From contig NZ_CABPRZ010000001.1 of NCBI RefSeq assembly GCF_902459695.1, positions 124,001-188,000 of the forward strand: a stretch of DNA of 64,000 nt, read 5' to 3'. Below are positions 8,446-18,075 of the stretch, in pieces. The notes under the pieces were generated by a model. That model had not been told where the DNA came from. It worked only from the letters and a program-made list of their open reading frames with translations, and searched no databases. This DNA comes from Pandoraea terrae. Lineage in GTDB: Bacteria > Pseudomonadota > Gammaproteobacteria > Burkholderiales > Burkholderiaceae. Positions within the stretch are counted from its first letter, which is position 1; the number at the start of each line of letters is the position of its first letter. The position numbers and the translations under genes were made by a program.

Positions 8446-8512
8446 ACGCGAAGCCAGCCTTACCTCGACCGAACATCAAGCGTCGTCAACGAAACGACCC
8501 AGCCGGAGACTC

Positions 8513-9862
8513 ATGATGTACGTGGCAAAAACCAACCTGGCGGACAGTGCTGAAGCTGCGTCGCCGGACACGACCGAAAAATCGGTCAGTGCTCCCGTAA
8601 CGGCGTATCGACGTTCCTGGATTATCCTGGCCGTCGCCTGGGCCGTGTACTTCATCGACCTCTTCATGCGGTACAACATTCCGACTGTCATGCCCCTGCT
8701 GCGCCAGGAGCACGGCTGGAATGCCGCGACCGTCGGCTGGATTGACTCGGCCTTTCTCATCGCTTATGCGGTCAGTCAGTTGCCGTGGGGATACATCAGC
8801 GAGCGCTGGCTCGGCGCGCGGTGGACGGTGACCCTCGGCACCGCAATGATTGCACTAGCGAGCATCGTGTTCGCTTTTCACGAAGACAGCATCGCGCTGG
8901 CTATCACGGCCCGGGCGGTTATCGGCATCGGTGCGGCAGCGGTGTGGGTGCCGTTGAATCCCGTCCTGGCCCGCTGGTTTGCGCCCAGCCTTCGAGGCAC
9001 GCAGACAGGGCTGCTTGCGATGGGCGGCGCGTTGGGGACCGGCAGCGGCGGTGCGGTGATGCCGTTCCTATTGACCGGCAGCACGATGGCGTTCGGGCTG
9101 ACCGCGATGCAAACCGGGTTTCTGTATTCGGCGATTCCGGGCCTCATCATGATGCTCATCGTGCCGTTCGTCATCAGAAATCGTCCGGAAGCGGTTGGCC
9201 TCAAGTCCCTCGACAGGGTGGTCACGGCAAAAGGTGCGAAAGTCGAAGCACATGACGAGCCCAAGTTCGGGCACATCATGCGCACCTCCAAGTACCCGTA
9301 TCTGCTCGCGGTGGTCTACGCGGGATATCAGGGCTGCAAGTACTTCGTGTGGACGTGGTTTGCTTCGTATCTTGTCGCCGAATATGGGTTGAAGCTGAGC
9401 AGCGCAGGGCTCCTCTGGGCGTTCGTTGCTGCGTTTCCGGCAGCCATCTGCCAGCCGCTCAGTGGCTTGATTTCGGACAAGGTGGGCCGCGTCCGTGCGC
9501 TTTCAGTCTCCCTTCTTGTGACCGTTGCATTGTCGGGCTGCTTCATTCTGTTCGCGATGCTGGGAAAGGCAATCGTGCCGGTGTGGGCGATTCTTGTGAC
9601 CGCCGTGGTGTTCTCCGTGTTCGTGAACATGTGGGTGCTGGTTTGGCCGTTCACCACGATTATGTTTCCGACCTCTGCCGGCGGCCCTATCGGCGGGTTC
9701 ATGAACACCTTCGCTGCGCTCGTTGGTTCGCTCGCGCCGGTGGTCTCGGGCTACTTCATCGACGCCACGCATTCTTATACCTCGGTATTTGTCGCGGGAG
9801 CCTGCTGTGCAGCGATTGGATGGTACGCGTCCCGCTCCCTCAAGGAACACCGCGTCGTTTGA
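8513..9862 (+). CDS. MFS carrier, anion:cation symporter-like
   Basis: 449 residues with 12 predicted membrane helices starting at about residue 36 (SWIILAVAWAVYFIDLFMRY). The MFS loop motif is seen as GYISERWLGARWTVTLG, and the family feature VPLNPVLARWF follows the fourth helix. The loop between helices 6 and 7 is polar (ITAKGAKVEAHDEPKF-like). It resembles organic-anion:H+ symporters of the ACS group. It follows the aldolase gene by 67 bases, so it is probably co-transcribed and imports the substrate of that pathway (inference). ATG 8516 is an equally possible start; GGAG lies 4 or 7 bases upstream. Confidence 0.88.
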   Translation: MMYVAKTNLADSAEAASPDTTEKSVSAPVTAYRRSWIILAVAWAVYFIDLFMRYNIPTVMPLLRQEHGWNAATVGWIDSAFLIAYAVSQLPWGYISERWLGARWTVTLGTAMIALASIVFAFHEDSIALAITARAVIGIGAAAVWVPLNPVLARWFAPSLRGTQTGLLAMGGALGTGSGGAVMPFLLTGSTMAFGLTAMQTGFLYSAIPGLIMMLIVPFVIRNRPEAVGLKSLDRVVTAKGAKVEAHDEPKFGHIMRTSKYPYLLAVVYAGYQGCKYFVWTWFASYLVAEYGLKLSSAGLLWAFVAAFPAAICQPLSGLISDKVGRVRALSVSLLVTVALSGCFILFAMLGKAIVPVWAILVTAVVFSVFVNMWVLVWPFTTIMFPTSAGGPIGGFMNTFAALVGSLAPVVSGYFIDATHSYTSVFVAGACCAAIGWYASRSLKEHRVV

Positions 9863-9978
9863 GTCCCATTCCCAAGAAAGCACTCGCGCAGTCAGCATCG
9901 GTCCCTCGCGACATCGGCTGCCCTATCACCGAGCCGCTTCCATTATTGTAGTAAATAGCGCCGAATCTGGAGTACGTC

Positions 9979-11685
9979 ATGTCGAGCAGCACTGCATCAT
10001 CTACATCCGCTGAGTCACGCGAGCGCCGCAAGGTCATTCTTGCCTCATCGCTTGGCACGATGTTCGAGTGGTATGACTTCTATCTGTACGGTTCGTTGTC
10101 GACCGTCATTGCGAAGCAGTTTTTCTCGGGCGTTAATCCGACCGCCTCGTTCATCTTCGCGTTGCTAGCCTTCGCCGCGGGCTTCGTCGTACGACCGTTC
10201 GGCTCGCTGCTGTTCGGTCGTCTCGGAGACATGAGCGGTCGCAAGCACACCTTCCTCATCACCATCGTTCTGATGGGCTTGCCGACCTTCATTGTCGGCC
10301 TGCTGCCGTCGTATGCATCAGTCGGCATCGCTGCGCCGATTATGTTGATTGCGCTACGGCTGTTGCAAGGCCTTGCTGTCGGTGGCGAGTACGGCGGAGC
10401 CGTGACCTACGTCGCCGAATATTCGACACCGTCCGTGCGTGGCTTCAACACATCATGGATACAGACGACCGGTTCGGGCGGACTGCTGCTTTCTCTTTTT
10501 GTCATCCTTGGCGTGAGAACCCTCATTGGCGAAGCGCAGTTCATGGCATGGGGATGGCGTGTACCGTTTCTATTCTCAATTGCGTTGCTGGGTGTGTCTA
10601 TGTGGATTCGCCTGAAGCTCAAGGAGAGCCCGGAATTCGAGAAAATGCAGCAGAAGGGGGCGCAGTCAAAGGCGCCGCTGCGTGACACCTTCGGCAACCG
10701 CCGTAACGCGATGATGGTTCTTTTCTCGTTGCTCGGATGCACGGCCGGCCTCGGGGTAGTGGCGTACACGAGCCAGTTCTACATTCAGTTCTTTCTTCTG
10801 CAGACGCTCAAGGTGGATGGCCGAATTGCTAACGAAGTGCTGGCGCTTTCCCTCGTCATCGGTCTGCCGTTCTATGTCTTCTTCGGGTGGCTGTCGGACC
10901 GTATCGGTCGCAAGCCCGTCATTCTCACTGGTTGCCTGCTCGCCGCACTGACCTACTTCCCCATCTACAAGTCGATTGCGCACTATGCCAACCCGCAGCT
11001 CGAGCATGCAAGGGCCGCCGCACCAGTCGAACTCCATGCGACCCCCGAGAGCTGCTCGGTGCAGTTCAACCCGGTCGGCACGGCTGCCTTCACGACGTCC
11101 TGTGACTCGGCGAAAGCTGTACTGGCGCGGAGCTCGGTGCCCTATACCACCGTGGTTCAGCCAGCGGGAGCGCCCGCATCCATTCACATCGGTGGACAGG
11201 TCATTCCGGCCGTCGACGGAGCCAAGCTGTCTGAAGCTGACTTCGCGACTCAGTCCAGCGCATTGAATACCCGCGTGACGCAAGCGCTGGCGGCGAGCGG
11301 ATACCCGATCACTGCCGTATCCGCTGACGTTAATCGGCCCATGCTGATTTTGTTGATGACAGTGCTAATCATCTATCTGACGATGGTGTATAGCCCCGCG
11401 GCCGCATGGCTTGTCGAGTTGTTCCCCCCGCAGGTGCGCTACACAGCGACGTCACTACCCTACAACATCGGAAACGGTTGGTTCGGCGGCTTCATGCCAG
11501 CGACGGCGTTCGCAATGGTGGCGGCAACCGGCGATATCTTCTACGGCCTCTGGTATCCAGTTGTGGTCGCCTCTTGCACATTTATCATCGGCCTGTTCTT
11601 CCTGCCCGAGACCCGCTTCAACAGTGGCGCGGAAGTGCCGTCGGCCCACGCGAGGTCGCGTGCGGTTTCGAATTCGGCTGGCTAG
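9979..11685 (+). CDS. MFS carrier, metabolite:H+ symporter (MHS) family with large inserted loop
   Basis: 568 residues from ATG 9979, with GGAG 6 bases upstream. The hallmark MHS start ASSLGTMFEWYDFYLYGSL is followed by RPFGSLLFGRLGDMSGRKH and GLAVGGEYGGAVTYVAEY. This group includes shikimate, citrate, proline/betaine and dicarboxylate importers. The protein is about 120 residues longer than the common 430-450. The surplus is a hydrophilic, probably periplasmic stretch at roughly residues 335-450, with two Cys (ESCSVQF, TTSCDSA) placed before the last helices. Such insertions are known in some members of the family. It probably belongs to the same catabolic locus as the preceding MFS gene, 116 bases upstream. 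Confidence 0.9.
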   Translation: MSSSTASSTSAESRERRKVILASSLGTMFEWYDFYLYGSLSTVIAKQFFSGVNPTASFIFALLAFAAGFVVRPFGSLLFGRLGDMSGRKHTFLITIVLMGLPTFIVGLLPSYASVGIAAPIMLIALRLLQGLAVGGEYGGAVTYVAEYSTPSVRGFNTSWIQTTGSGGLLLSLFVILGVRTLIGEAQFMAWGWRVPFLFSIALLGVSMWIRLKLKESPEFEKMQQKGAQSKAPLRDTFGNRRNAMMVLFSLLGCTAGLGVVAYTSQFYIQFFLLQTLKVDGRIANEVLALSLVIGLPFYVFFGWLSDRIGRKPVILTGCLLAALTYFPIYKSIAHYANPQLEHARAAAPVELHATPESCSVQFNPVGTAAFTTSCDSAKAVLARSSVPYTTVVQPAGAPASIHIGGQVIPAVDGAKLSEADFATQSSALNTRVTQALAASGYPITAVSADVNRPMLILLMTVLIIYLTMVYSPAAAWLVELFPPQVRYTATSLPYNIGNGWFGGFMPATAFAMVAATGDIFYGLWYPVVVASCTFIIGLFFLPETRFNSGAEVPSAHARSRAVSNSAG

Positions 11686-11851
11686 GTGCCGTCGAACATC
11701 GGTGGCAGTTGCTGGAGGGCCAGCTTGCCGCCGGTAGGGGGCACCGTTGAACGCCTGTTCCCCAAGCCGATGAGCGCTCCGCAATCTTGGGGCTGAAGAC
11801 ATTGGCGTCCTGCGCGATAATCTCAAGGCACAAGAACGCGAGGAGTTCAAC

Positions 11852-12430
11852 ATGACGGTACTCATACTAGGATTGCTGATCTTTCTGGGCACACACTCCG
11901 TCCGAATCGTCGCTGAACCTTGGCGCACAGCGCAGATTGCCCGGTTGGGCCCGAACGGCTGGAAGGGCTTCTACTCGGTGGCTTCGGCCGTCGGGCTAGG
12001 GCTGATCGTCTGGGGCTATGGCCTCGCGCGCGGGCACCCCGTGGTCCTCTGGACGCCGCCGACGTGGGGGCGGCATGTCGCCGCACTGCTTATGCTACTG
12101 TCGTCCGTTCTGCTCGCAGCAGCGTACGTGCCAGGCAACCGCATCAAGGCCGCAGTCGCTCACCCGATGGTGGCAGGGGTGCAACTCTCGGCCTTGGCGC
12201 ACCTGTTCGCGAATGGCACCTTGGCTGCCGTCGTGCTATTCGGCGCTTTCCTCGTCTGGGCTGTGGCGAGTTTCATGACGGCGTGGCGTCGCGACCGGGC
12301 TGCGAACACACGCTATCCAGCCGGAACCCTGGCGCGCGACGCGGTCGTCGTCGTCGTCGGGCTGGCGGGTTGGGCGCTGTTCGCTTTTGTGCTTCACGGA
12401 TGGTTGATCGGCGTGCGCCCGTTTGGCTGA
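11852..12430 (+). CDS. NnrU-family membrane protein
   Basis: 192 residues with five or six membrane helices and the NnrU signature GLLIFLGTHSVRIVAEPWR near the N-terminus, then GWKGFYSVASAVGL and a conserved HPMVAGVQLSALAHLFANG motif. NnrU proteins are linked to nitrite/nitric oxide metabolism in some denitrifiers, and homologues participate in carotenoid isomerisation in plants. The biochemical role in most bacteria is unknown. AGGAG stands 6 bases before ATG 11852. No denitrification gene is nearby, so the context adds nothing. Confidence 0.88.
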   Translation: MTVLILGLLIFLGTHSVRIVAEPWRTAQIARLGPNGWKGFYSVASAVGLGLIVWGYGLARGHPVVLWTPPTWGRHVAALLMLLSSVLLAAAYVPGNRIKAAVAHPMVAGVQLSALAHLFANGTLAAVVLFGAFLVWAVASFMTAWRRDRAANTRYPAGTLARDAVVVVVGLAGWALFAFVLHGWLIGVRPFG

Positions 12431-12754
12431 GTGGTGTGCGTTTTCAGCGACTCCACTCGACGGCGGTCAGCAACGCGGCGGCAAACGCCTCGGGCGGCGT
12501 CGGTTCATGCGCCCGTTGGCATCTCGCTTTGTGCGACGCAGCATTCGCGATGAAAGCTGGCTGAAAGCCTGCGCCCCCTATACTCCGCCGCATACCTATC
12601 ACAACAGAGCGTCAGGAGACAACGCACGTCCGCGCCGCGGCGCGTGCGCCATTACCCCGCGCAGCACTGCGTGTGAGGGTCAGCCCCTTATATTCAATCG
12701 AACGATCGCGCGCCAATCGATCGCCGGTCGCGCGCGCGCCCAAAGGAGCCGTTC
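12431..12754. other. Intergenic region, 324 bases
   Basis: No convincing coding frame. It is GC-rich, with clustered GATCG/CGCGCG words near 12700-12740. It presumably carries the promoter of the hydroxycarboxylate carrier, but no clear -35/-10 pair is visible. Confidence 0.5.
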
Positions 12755-14119
12755 ATGGAAAACATAGCAAGCCTCTCACCGCAACGCGACACGCAAGCGG
12801 CCGTTGCCACCAGGGCCGGGTTCTGGCCGCATGGCTGGTGGAAACTGGTCGAATTCCGCATCGGCATTATTCCGCTGCCGGTCTATCTGATCCTGCTCGG
12901 CCTGGTGGCGGGGTTCGTGTTCACGGGCAAAGTCCCCGGCGAGATTTCCATGGCGATCGCCATCATGGCGCTGTGCGGTTTCACCTGCGCCGAACTCGGC
13001 AAGCGCGTGCCGCTGCTGCGCAACATCGGCGCGGCGGCGATCTTCGCTACCTTCATCCCGTCGTTCCTGGCGTTCCATCATCTGCTGCCGGCGCGCATGC
13101 TGGGCGTGGTGACCGAATTCACCAAGACGAGCAATTTCCTCTATCTGTTCATCGCATCGATCATCGTGGGCAGCATCTTCGCCATGGACCGGGAAGTGCT
13201 GATCAAGGGGTTCATCAAGATTTTCGTGCCGCTGGCCGCCGGTTCGATCGTGGCAGGGATCGTGGGGACGGCGGTCGGCGTGGCACTTGGCATGGAAGCC
13301 AAACACACGCTGTTCTACGTGGTGATCCCGATCCTGGCCGGCGGCGTGGGCGAAGGCGCGATCCCGCTTTCGATCGGTTACTCCGACATCCTGCACCAGT
13401 CGCAAGGCGAATTGTTCGCGCAAGTCCTGCCGCCGGTGATGCTGGGCAGCCTGTGCGCGATTCTCTTCTCCGGCGCTTTGAACTTCGTCGGCAAGCGTTA
13501 TCCGCATCTCACCGGGGAGGGCCGCCTTCAGCCGGGTGAAGACAGTTTCCCGCCGCAACCGGCTCAGACGCAGGACACCCCCGCCGCACCCGACGTCAAC
13601 ACCATCGCGGCGGCCGGCGTCACCGCCATCACGCTGTACCTGGTCGGGCTGCTGTCACAACGTCTGTTCGGGTTTCCGGCGCCGGTATGTATGCTGTTCA
13701 TCGCCGTGCTGATCAAACTGACACGCGCAGTATCGCCGCAACTGCAAAGCGGGGCGCAGGTCGTCTACAAATTCTTCGCCGCCGCCGTGACCTACCCGCT
13801 GCTGTTCGCCATCGGCGTGGCGATGACGCCGTGGGACAAGCTGGTCGCCGCGTTCAACATCACAAACATCGTCACCATCGCCGCCACGGTGGCTTCATTG
13901 ATGGCGACAGGCTTCGTGGTCGGGCGCTGGCTCAAGATGTACCCGATCGAGGCGGCAATCGTCAACGCCTGTCACAGCGGACAGGGCGGCACGGGCGATG
14001 TGGCCATCCTGACGGCCGCCAATCGCATGGAACTGATGCCGTTCGCGCAGATCGCCACCCGCATTGGCGGGGCGATCACCGTCACGCTGGCGCTGCTGGC
14101 CCTGTCCCGGTTGGCGTAA
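12755..14119 (+). CDS. 2-hydroxycarboxylate transporter (2HCT, CitS/CimH-like)
   Basis: 454 residues. ATG 12755 has AAGGAG at good spacing. Multi-helix sodium or proton symporter of the 2HCT family, which carries citrate, malate or lactate. The two inverted-topology halves each show the family GGxG hairpin motif: PILAGGVGEGAIPLSIGY in the first half and HSGQGGTGDVAILTAANRM in the second. A hydrophilic cytoplasmic loop (about residues 248-285) separates the halves. It stands alone between NnrU and a penicillin-binding protein, without citrate lyase or malolactic genes, so its substrate cannot be chosen from context. Confidence 0.93.
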   Translation: MENIASLSPQRDTQAAVATRAGFWPHGWWKLVEFRIGIIPLPVYLILLGLVAGFVFTGKVPGEISMAIAIMALCGFTCAELGKRVPLLRNIGAAAIFATFIPSFLAFHHLLPARMLGVVTEFTKTSNFLYLFIASIIVGSIFAMDREVLIKGFIKIFVPLAAGSIVAGIVGTAVGVALGMEAKHTLFYVVIPILAGGVGEGAIPLSIGYSDILHQSQGELFAQVLPPVMLGSLCAILFSGALNFVGKRYPHLTGEGRLQPGEDSFPPQPAQTQDTPAAPDVNTIAAAGVTAITLYLVGLLSQRLFGFPAPVCMLFIAVLIKLTRAVSPQLQSGAQVVYKFFAAAVTYPLLFAIGVAMTPWDKLVAAFNITNIVTIAATVASLMATGFVVGRWLKMYPIEAAIVNACHSGQGGTGDVAILTAANRMELMPFAQIATRIGGAITVTLALLALSRLA

Positions 14120-14181
14120 TTCCTGGCAAAAGGAGCGGCTTTTGGAAGCGATGCCGGATATCGCGTCCGCCGGCGACGACA

Positions 14182-16434
14182 TCAGAACCCCCAGAAGAGG
14201 AAGTGTCGATGTCGTCGCGCATGAACCGTGCGAGGATTCCGGATGTCGGGGCCGAACTGCGCATCCGGATCGATGACTCTCGCGCGTAGCGCCATGTCGT
14301 AGAACGCGCCCACCATCGGCAAGGCGCTGTGCGCGCCCTGGCCCCAATAGTCGTTGCCGAGCGTCACACGTCCATCGTCGAAACCCACCCATGCGCCGGC
14401 GACGAGGTGCGGATGCATCAGGATGAACCAGCTATCCGTGTTGTCCTGCGTCGTGCCCGTCTTGCCGGCCACGTCGGCGCGAATCCCGAAGCGCGTCCGG
14501 ATGCCCGCGCCGGTGCCCCGGCGGACGACGTCGCGCATCACATCGACGAGCGTTTGCGCTGCGCCAGCGGGCAGCGCCTGTTCCGGCGCTGCGCTTGCGA
14601 ATTCGGCGAGCACCTTGCCGTCGTGATCCTCGATGCGCGTGACCGTGCGCGGCTCCCTATAGGCGCCGCGGTTCGCGATCGTGCTGTACGCCGAGACCAT
14701 TTCCTTGAGCGTGACAGGGCTCGTGCCGAGCGCAAGCGACGGCACCGCTTCGAGCGGGCTTTCGCGCACACCCATCGCGCGCGCGAGCCGTGCAACCTTC
14801 TCAGGGCGTTCCTTTTGCATGAGTTGAGCGGTAACGCGGTTGCGCGAATACACAAGCGCGTCGCGCAGCGTCATCGGTCGGTCAGTGGGCGGTTCCGCGT
14901 CGGTAGGCCGCCAGCTCGCATGGCCGGACAGCGGAATGGAGACGTTCCGGTCTACGATCGTATCGCTCGGCCGCGCGCCGTCCGCAAAGGCCGCGCCGTA
15001 GACGAACGGCTTGAACGTCGAACCTGGCTGACGCCGGGCCTGCTGCACGTGATCGAACGGTTCGTCGCTGAAATCGCGGCTGCCGACCCATGCCTTGATA
15101 TCTCCGTTGCGCGGATCGATCGCGACAAAACCCGCCTGGATTTGCGTCTTGCTCCGGCAGAGCGCGCGGACGAACGTGGGGTTCGTCCCGAGCTTCCTGA
15201 GCGCGGCCTGATCCGATTGACCCGCATCGCGTGCGGCGCGGTAATCGGGCGTCTGCCGGATGAATGTCCGGAACAGGTCGTTGCCCGGCCAGCAGCCCGT
15301 GCGTTCGTTCCATGCCTCGTTTGCAATGGATTGCAACTGGTCCGTCTGCCAGTCCATCGCCCGCGTCGCCATCGCCTGCAGACGGGAATCGATGGTCGTG
15401 CGCACGACCAGCCCGTCGGCATAAATGTTGTATCCGTTGCGATCGGCCCAGGCGATCAGCCACTTGCGCAATAGCGCCGAGAAATGCGGCGCGGCGCCCG
15501 GTCGCGCGGTCTGTAACTCGAAATCGACCTTGAGCGGTTGTCGCATTAACCAACTGTAGGCGTCGGGCTTGAGCTTCCCATACTTGTTCATCTGCCCGAG
15601 CACTGTGTTTCGCCGCTGCAACGCGCGCGCTGGATTGAGTACAGGGTTGTAGGCAGTGTTGGCCTTCAGCATGCCGACGAGCGTTGCGCTTTCGAGGACG
15701 TCGAGCCCGTCGGCCGATTTGCCGAAGTAGGTGCGTGCGGCCATTTCCACGCCGAACGCGTTGTAAAGGAACGGCACCGTGTTCAGGTATGTCTCGAGGA
15801 TCTGGTCCTTGCTGTAAACGGCTTCGATTTTGAACGCCGTGATCGCTTCCCTGAGCTTGCGCGTGAGCGTCGGCGCGCGGCCGATTTCGTCGGGATACAG
15901 GTTGCGGGCGAGCTGCTGTGTAATCGTCGAGCCTCCTTGCCGGTCACCTGAGAACGTATGCAGCGCGGCCGACGCGGTGCGCCTCCAGTCGATGCCGTGA
16001 TGCTCGTAGAAGCGGTGGTCTTCGGTGGCGATCAATGCATCCACCATGTACGGCGAGATCTGCTTGAGCGACACCCACTCGCGATTGACAGGCTTGAATT
16101 CATCGAGCAGCTTGCCGTCGGCCGACACGATCAACGCTGGCCGATCGACGCGGGCTTTGCGAATGTCGCCGATGCCCGGCGTAAACGGCACGAGCGCAAG
16201 CACGTACAGCAGGAACAGCGCCGGCAACGCGGCGAGCGCCAGCGCGATGCCGCGTCGCGTCGGGTGGCGAAGGCGGCGCAGCGCGTCGTTGAAAACGAGT
16301 CTTGCTTTCGTGCCGCCGGCGGCAGCCAGCGGTTGGATGCGGGCAAGCCACCGTGCGCAATGCTCACGAAGCAACGATACATACCGGTGATTCACGGCGG
16401 AGAGGCGTTGGTGGGAAACGCGCGATCGTACCAA
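14182..16434 (-). CDS. Class A penicillin-binding protein (transglycosylase/transpeptidase)
   Basis: Bifunctional peptidoglycan synthase, 750 residues with a cytoplasmic N-tail and one membrane anchor at about 62-84. The GT51 domain holds the catalytic Glu (E138 in IATEDHRFYEHHGID) and GGSTITQQLARN around 167-178. The transpeptidase domain has all three motifs: S472-x-x-K475 in QPGSTFKPF, S530-R-N in VYSRNRVTAQ and KTGTT at 658-662. The order matches PBP1A-type enzymes but the protein is somewhat short. It may therefore be an accessory paralogue rather than the housekeeping mrcA (inference). The start is uncertain: 16434 is TTG, GTG 16395 is an alternative, and neither has a good ribosome site. 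Confidence 0.92.
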   Translation of the reverse strand: MVRSRVSHQRLSAVNHRYVSLLREHCARWLARIQPLAAAGGTKARLVFNDALRRLRHPTRRGIALALAALPALFLLYVLALVPFTPGIGDIRKARVDRPALIVSADGKLLDEFKPVNREWVSLKQISPYMVDALIATEDHRFYEHHGIDWRRTASAALHTFSGDRQGGSTITQQLARNLYPDEIGRAPTLTRKLREAITAFKIEAVYSKDQILETYLNTVPFLYNAFGVEMAARTYFGKSADGLDVLESATLVGMLKANTAYNPVLNPARALQRRNTVLGQMNKYGKLKPDAYSWLMRQPLKVDFELQTARPGAAPHFSALLRKWLIAWADRNGYNIYADGLVVRTTIDSRLQAMATRAMDWQTDQLQSIANEAWNERTGCWPGNDLFRTFIRQTPDYRAARDAGQSDQAALRKLGTNPTFVRALCRSKTQIQAGFVAIDPRNGDIKAWVGSRDFSDEPFDHVQQARRQPGSTFKPFVYGAAFADGARPSDTIVDRNVSIPLSGHASWRPTDAEPPTDRPMTLRDALVYSRNRVTAQLMQKERPEKVARLARAMGVRESPLEAVPSLALGTSPVTLKEMVSAYSTIANRGAYREPRTVTRIEDHDGKVLAEFASAAPEQALPAGAAQTLVDVMRDVVRRGTGAGIRTRFGIRADVAGKTGTTQDNTDSWFILMHPHLVAGAWVGFDDGRVTLGNDYWGQGAHSALPMVGAFYDMALRARVIDPDAQFGPDIRNPRTVHARRHRHFLFWGF

Positions 16435-16742
16435 AACGGAAGGACGCTTCTGTCGTCAAAACAGCGCTACGCCGCTTCGCATTAACAGACAATTACATTT
16501 GTTTCGCGCGCGTAACGTTTGCCGCCTGAGGGCCCGTTTTGAGGCGGCCGTTTGCGCGATCGGGACCAACTCGAAGGGCAGCTCATGTGCGAGAGCCGCC
16601 CGCCGGTGCCGCCCGCAATAGCGGTCTTCGCCGAATTCCTTTTGGAGACGCTGGGGGAAGCGCCGGGTGGCAATTCCCTGAGCATCGACTATCCTGTCCG
16701 CATTGCGTCGCCCAATAACGCGTGATGGATAAGGAGCTAGCC
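16435..16742. other. Intergenic region, 308 bases, between divergent genes
   Basis: Divergent promoter region of the penicillin-binding protein and the dienelactone-hydrolase-like gene. A short open stretch (from ATG 16585, about 46 codons, PPAIAVFAEFLLETLGEAP) faintly recalls a LysR C-terminus but is too short to call. Confidence 0.4.
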
Positions 16743-17741
16743 ATGCTTACGCGCGAAAGTTGCAGTGCATATTTCCGTCATGCCATTCCCGCGGCGTTTT
16801 TCGTCTTCGTCACCAGCCTGTCATGTGTCGGGCATGCGCAGGTCGCGCGCACGGAGGTCATTCCGTTCCAATCAAGTACCCTGACCGACGAGGAATTTCT
16901 GGATGACAGGCCGGGCAAGCCTGTCACCATTGCAGGTGAACTGCGGCTGCCGCGTGCAGGCACGGAGCGATTCCCGGTTGTCGTTTTGTTGCACGGTACA
17001 GCAGGCATTACAAGCACGGTGACGGATTGGGAGCAGGACTTGCTTGCCATGGGGGTCGCCACCTTCGTCGTCGATAGCTATGCCGGTCGCGGCATCGTCA
17101 GCACCATCAACGATATGTCCAAGCTAGGACGCCTCGTGCAGATAGAGGACGCCTACCGTGCGCTGGAAACGCTGCAGAAACACCCTCGCATCGACCCGGA
17201 AAGGATAATGCTGATGGGTCTGTCCTGGGGCGGCCACGCCGCGCTCTATGCGAGCCTGAAGCGGTTCCAGCGGATGCATGGCCCGGCCTCCGGCCGCGAG
17301 TTCTCCGCCTACGTGGCCTTCTATCCGCCTTGCAACACAGGATATCGGCAGGACGAGGATATCTCGGCGAAGCCGGTCCGGATTTTCTACGGCAGTGCGG
17401 ACGACTACATTCCGGTTGCAGCGTGCCGGGAGTATGTCAATCGCCTGCGGGTGAACGGAAAGAATATCGAGTTGACCGAATACCCCGGGGCCTCTCATGG
17501 GTTTGACAGCAAGGCGTTTGCGACGCCGATAAAACTGCCGCAAGCGCAGACGACACGGAACTGCCGATTGCAGGAGGCGGCTCATGGGGAGATCGTGAAC
17601 GCGGCAACAAGCAAGCTTTTTTCCTATGACGACGCATGCGTCGCGCGTGGTCTGACCTTGGCCTTTAAACAGGACGTGTCCGCAAGCGCTCGGACGGCGG
17701 TAAAGGAACTCCTTGCCGCGACCGGTAGCAAGCCGCACTGA
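16743..17741 (+). CDS. Secreted dienelactone-hydrolase-like alpha/beta hydrolase
   Basis: 332 residues. ATG 16743 (MLTRESCSAYFRH) was chosen because AAGGAG stands 6 bases upstream; earlier in-frame codons have no such site. It has a signal peptide with hydrophobic core AIPAAFFVFVTSLSCVGHAQ. The alpha/beta hydrolase features are the oxyanion region VVLLHGTAG, the nucleophile elbow MGLSWGG (Ser about 161), an acid in YGSADDYIPV and the catalytic His in PGASHGFDSK. The extracytoplasmic location differs from true dienelactone hydrolases of chlorocatechol pathways, which are cytoplasmic with Cys nucleophiles. This is a serine hydrolase of unknown substrate, monocistronic by context. Confidence 0.86.
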   Translation: MLTRESCSAYFRHAIPAAFFVFVTSLSCVGHAQVARTEVIPFQSSTLTDEEFLDDRPGKPVTIAGELRLPRAGTERFPVVVLLHGTAGITSTVTDWEQDLLAMGVATFVVDSYAGRGIVSTINDMSKLGRLVQIEDAYRALETLQKHPRIDPERIMLMGLSWGGHAALYASLKRFQRMHGPASGREFSAYVAFYPPCNTGYRQDEDISAKPVRIFYGSADDYIPVAACREYVNRLRVNGKNIELTEYPGASHGFDSKAFATPIKLPQAQTTRNCRLQEAAHGEIVNAATSKLFSYDDACVARGLTLAFKQDVSASARTAVKELLAATGSKPH

Positions 17742-18075
17742 TGTCGCCACTGTCCGCACGCCGGTCACGGGCAAGATTCTCACCCGTCTGCTGTTTCAAC
17801 CGGCGTGCAGCTTACCGTTAAGGAGACCGACGAGGGCAGCAGCATCGCGATCGTGACCATGCCGAAAAAATTGCCGGGGACGGGATGCCGGTACTCGCCG
17901 AGGACCGCGTCAGGATGTTTGACTGCCTTGACGAGAATCAGACGACGTCGGCGCTCGTCGCATCCCTGGGTAAGCCCTCATCACGCTGAGGTATTGGGAC
18001 TGACGCTGCTGAAATAGCGAAATGCCGGACGGCGATCGCAGTCCGGCGAAATTGGCTACTTACTGCTACTTGCTT
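17742..18075. other. Intergenic region, 334 bases
   Basis: Lies between convergent genes. No reading frame with family resemblance, no clear hairpin plus T-run. Nothing else seen. Confidence 0.4.

Noticed and set aside
14182-16434. Start further upstream or decay of the penicillin-binding protein
   Set aside because: All catalytic motifs are intact; only the exact start is unclear.
16585-16725. Short frame recalling a LysR C-terminus
   Set aside because: Only about 46 codons with faint likeness and an in-frame stop just upstream; may be chance.
17742-18017. Possible small protein after the dienelactone-hydrolase-like gene
   Set aside because: Frame from 17805 has no ribosome site and no recognisable family.
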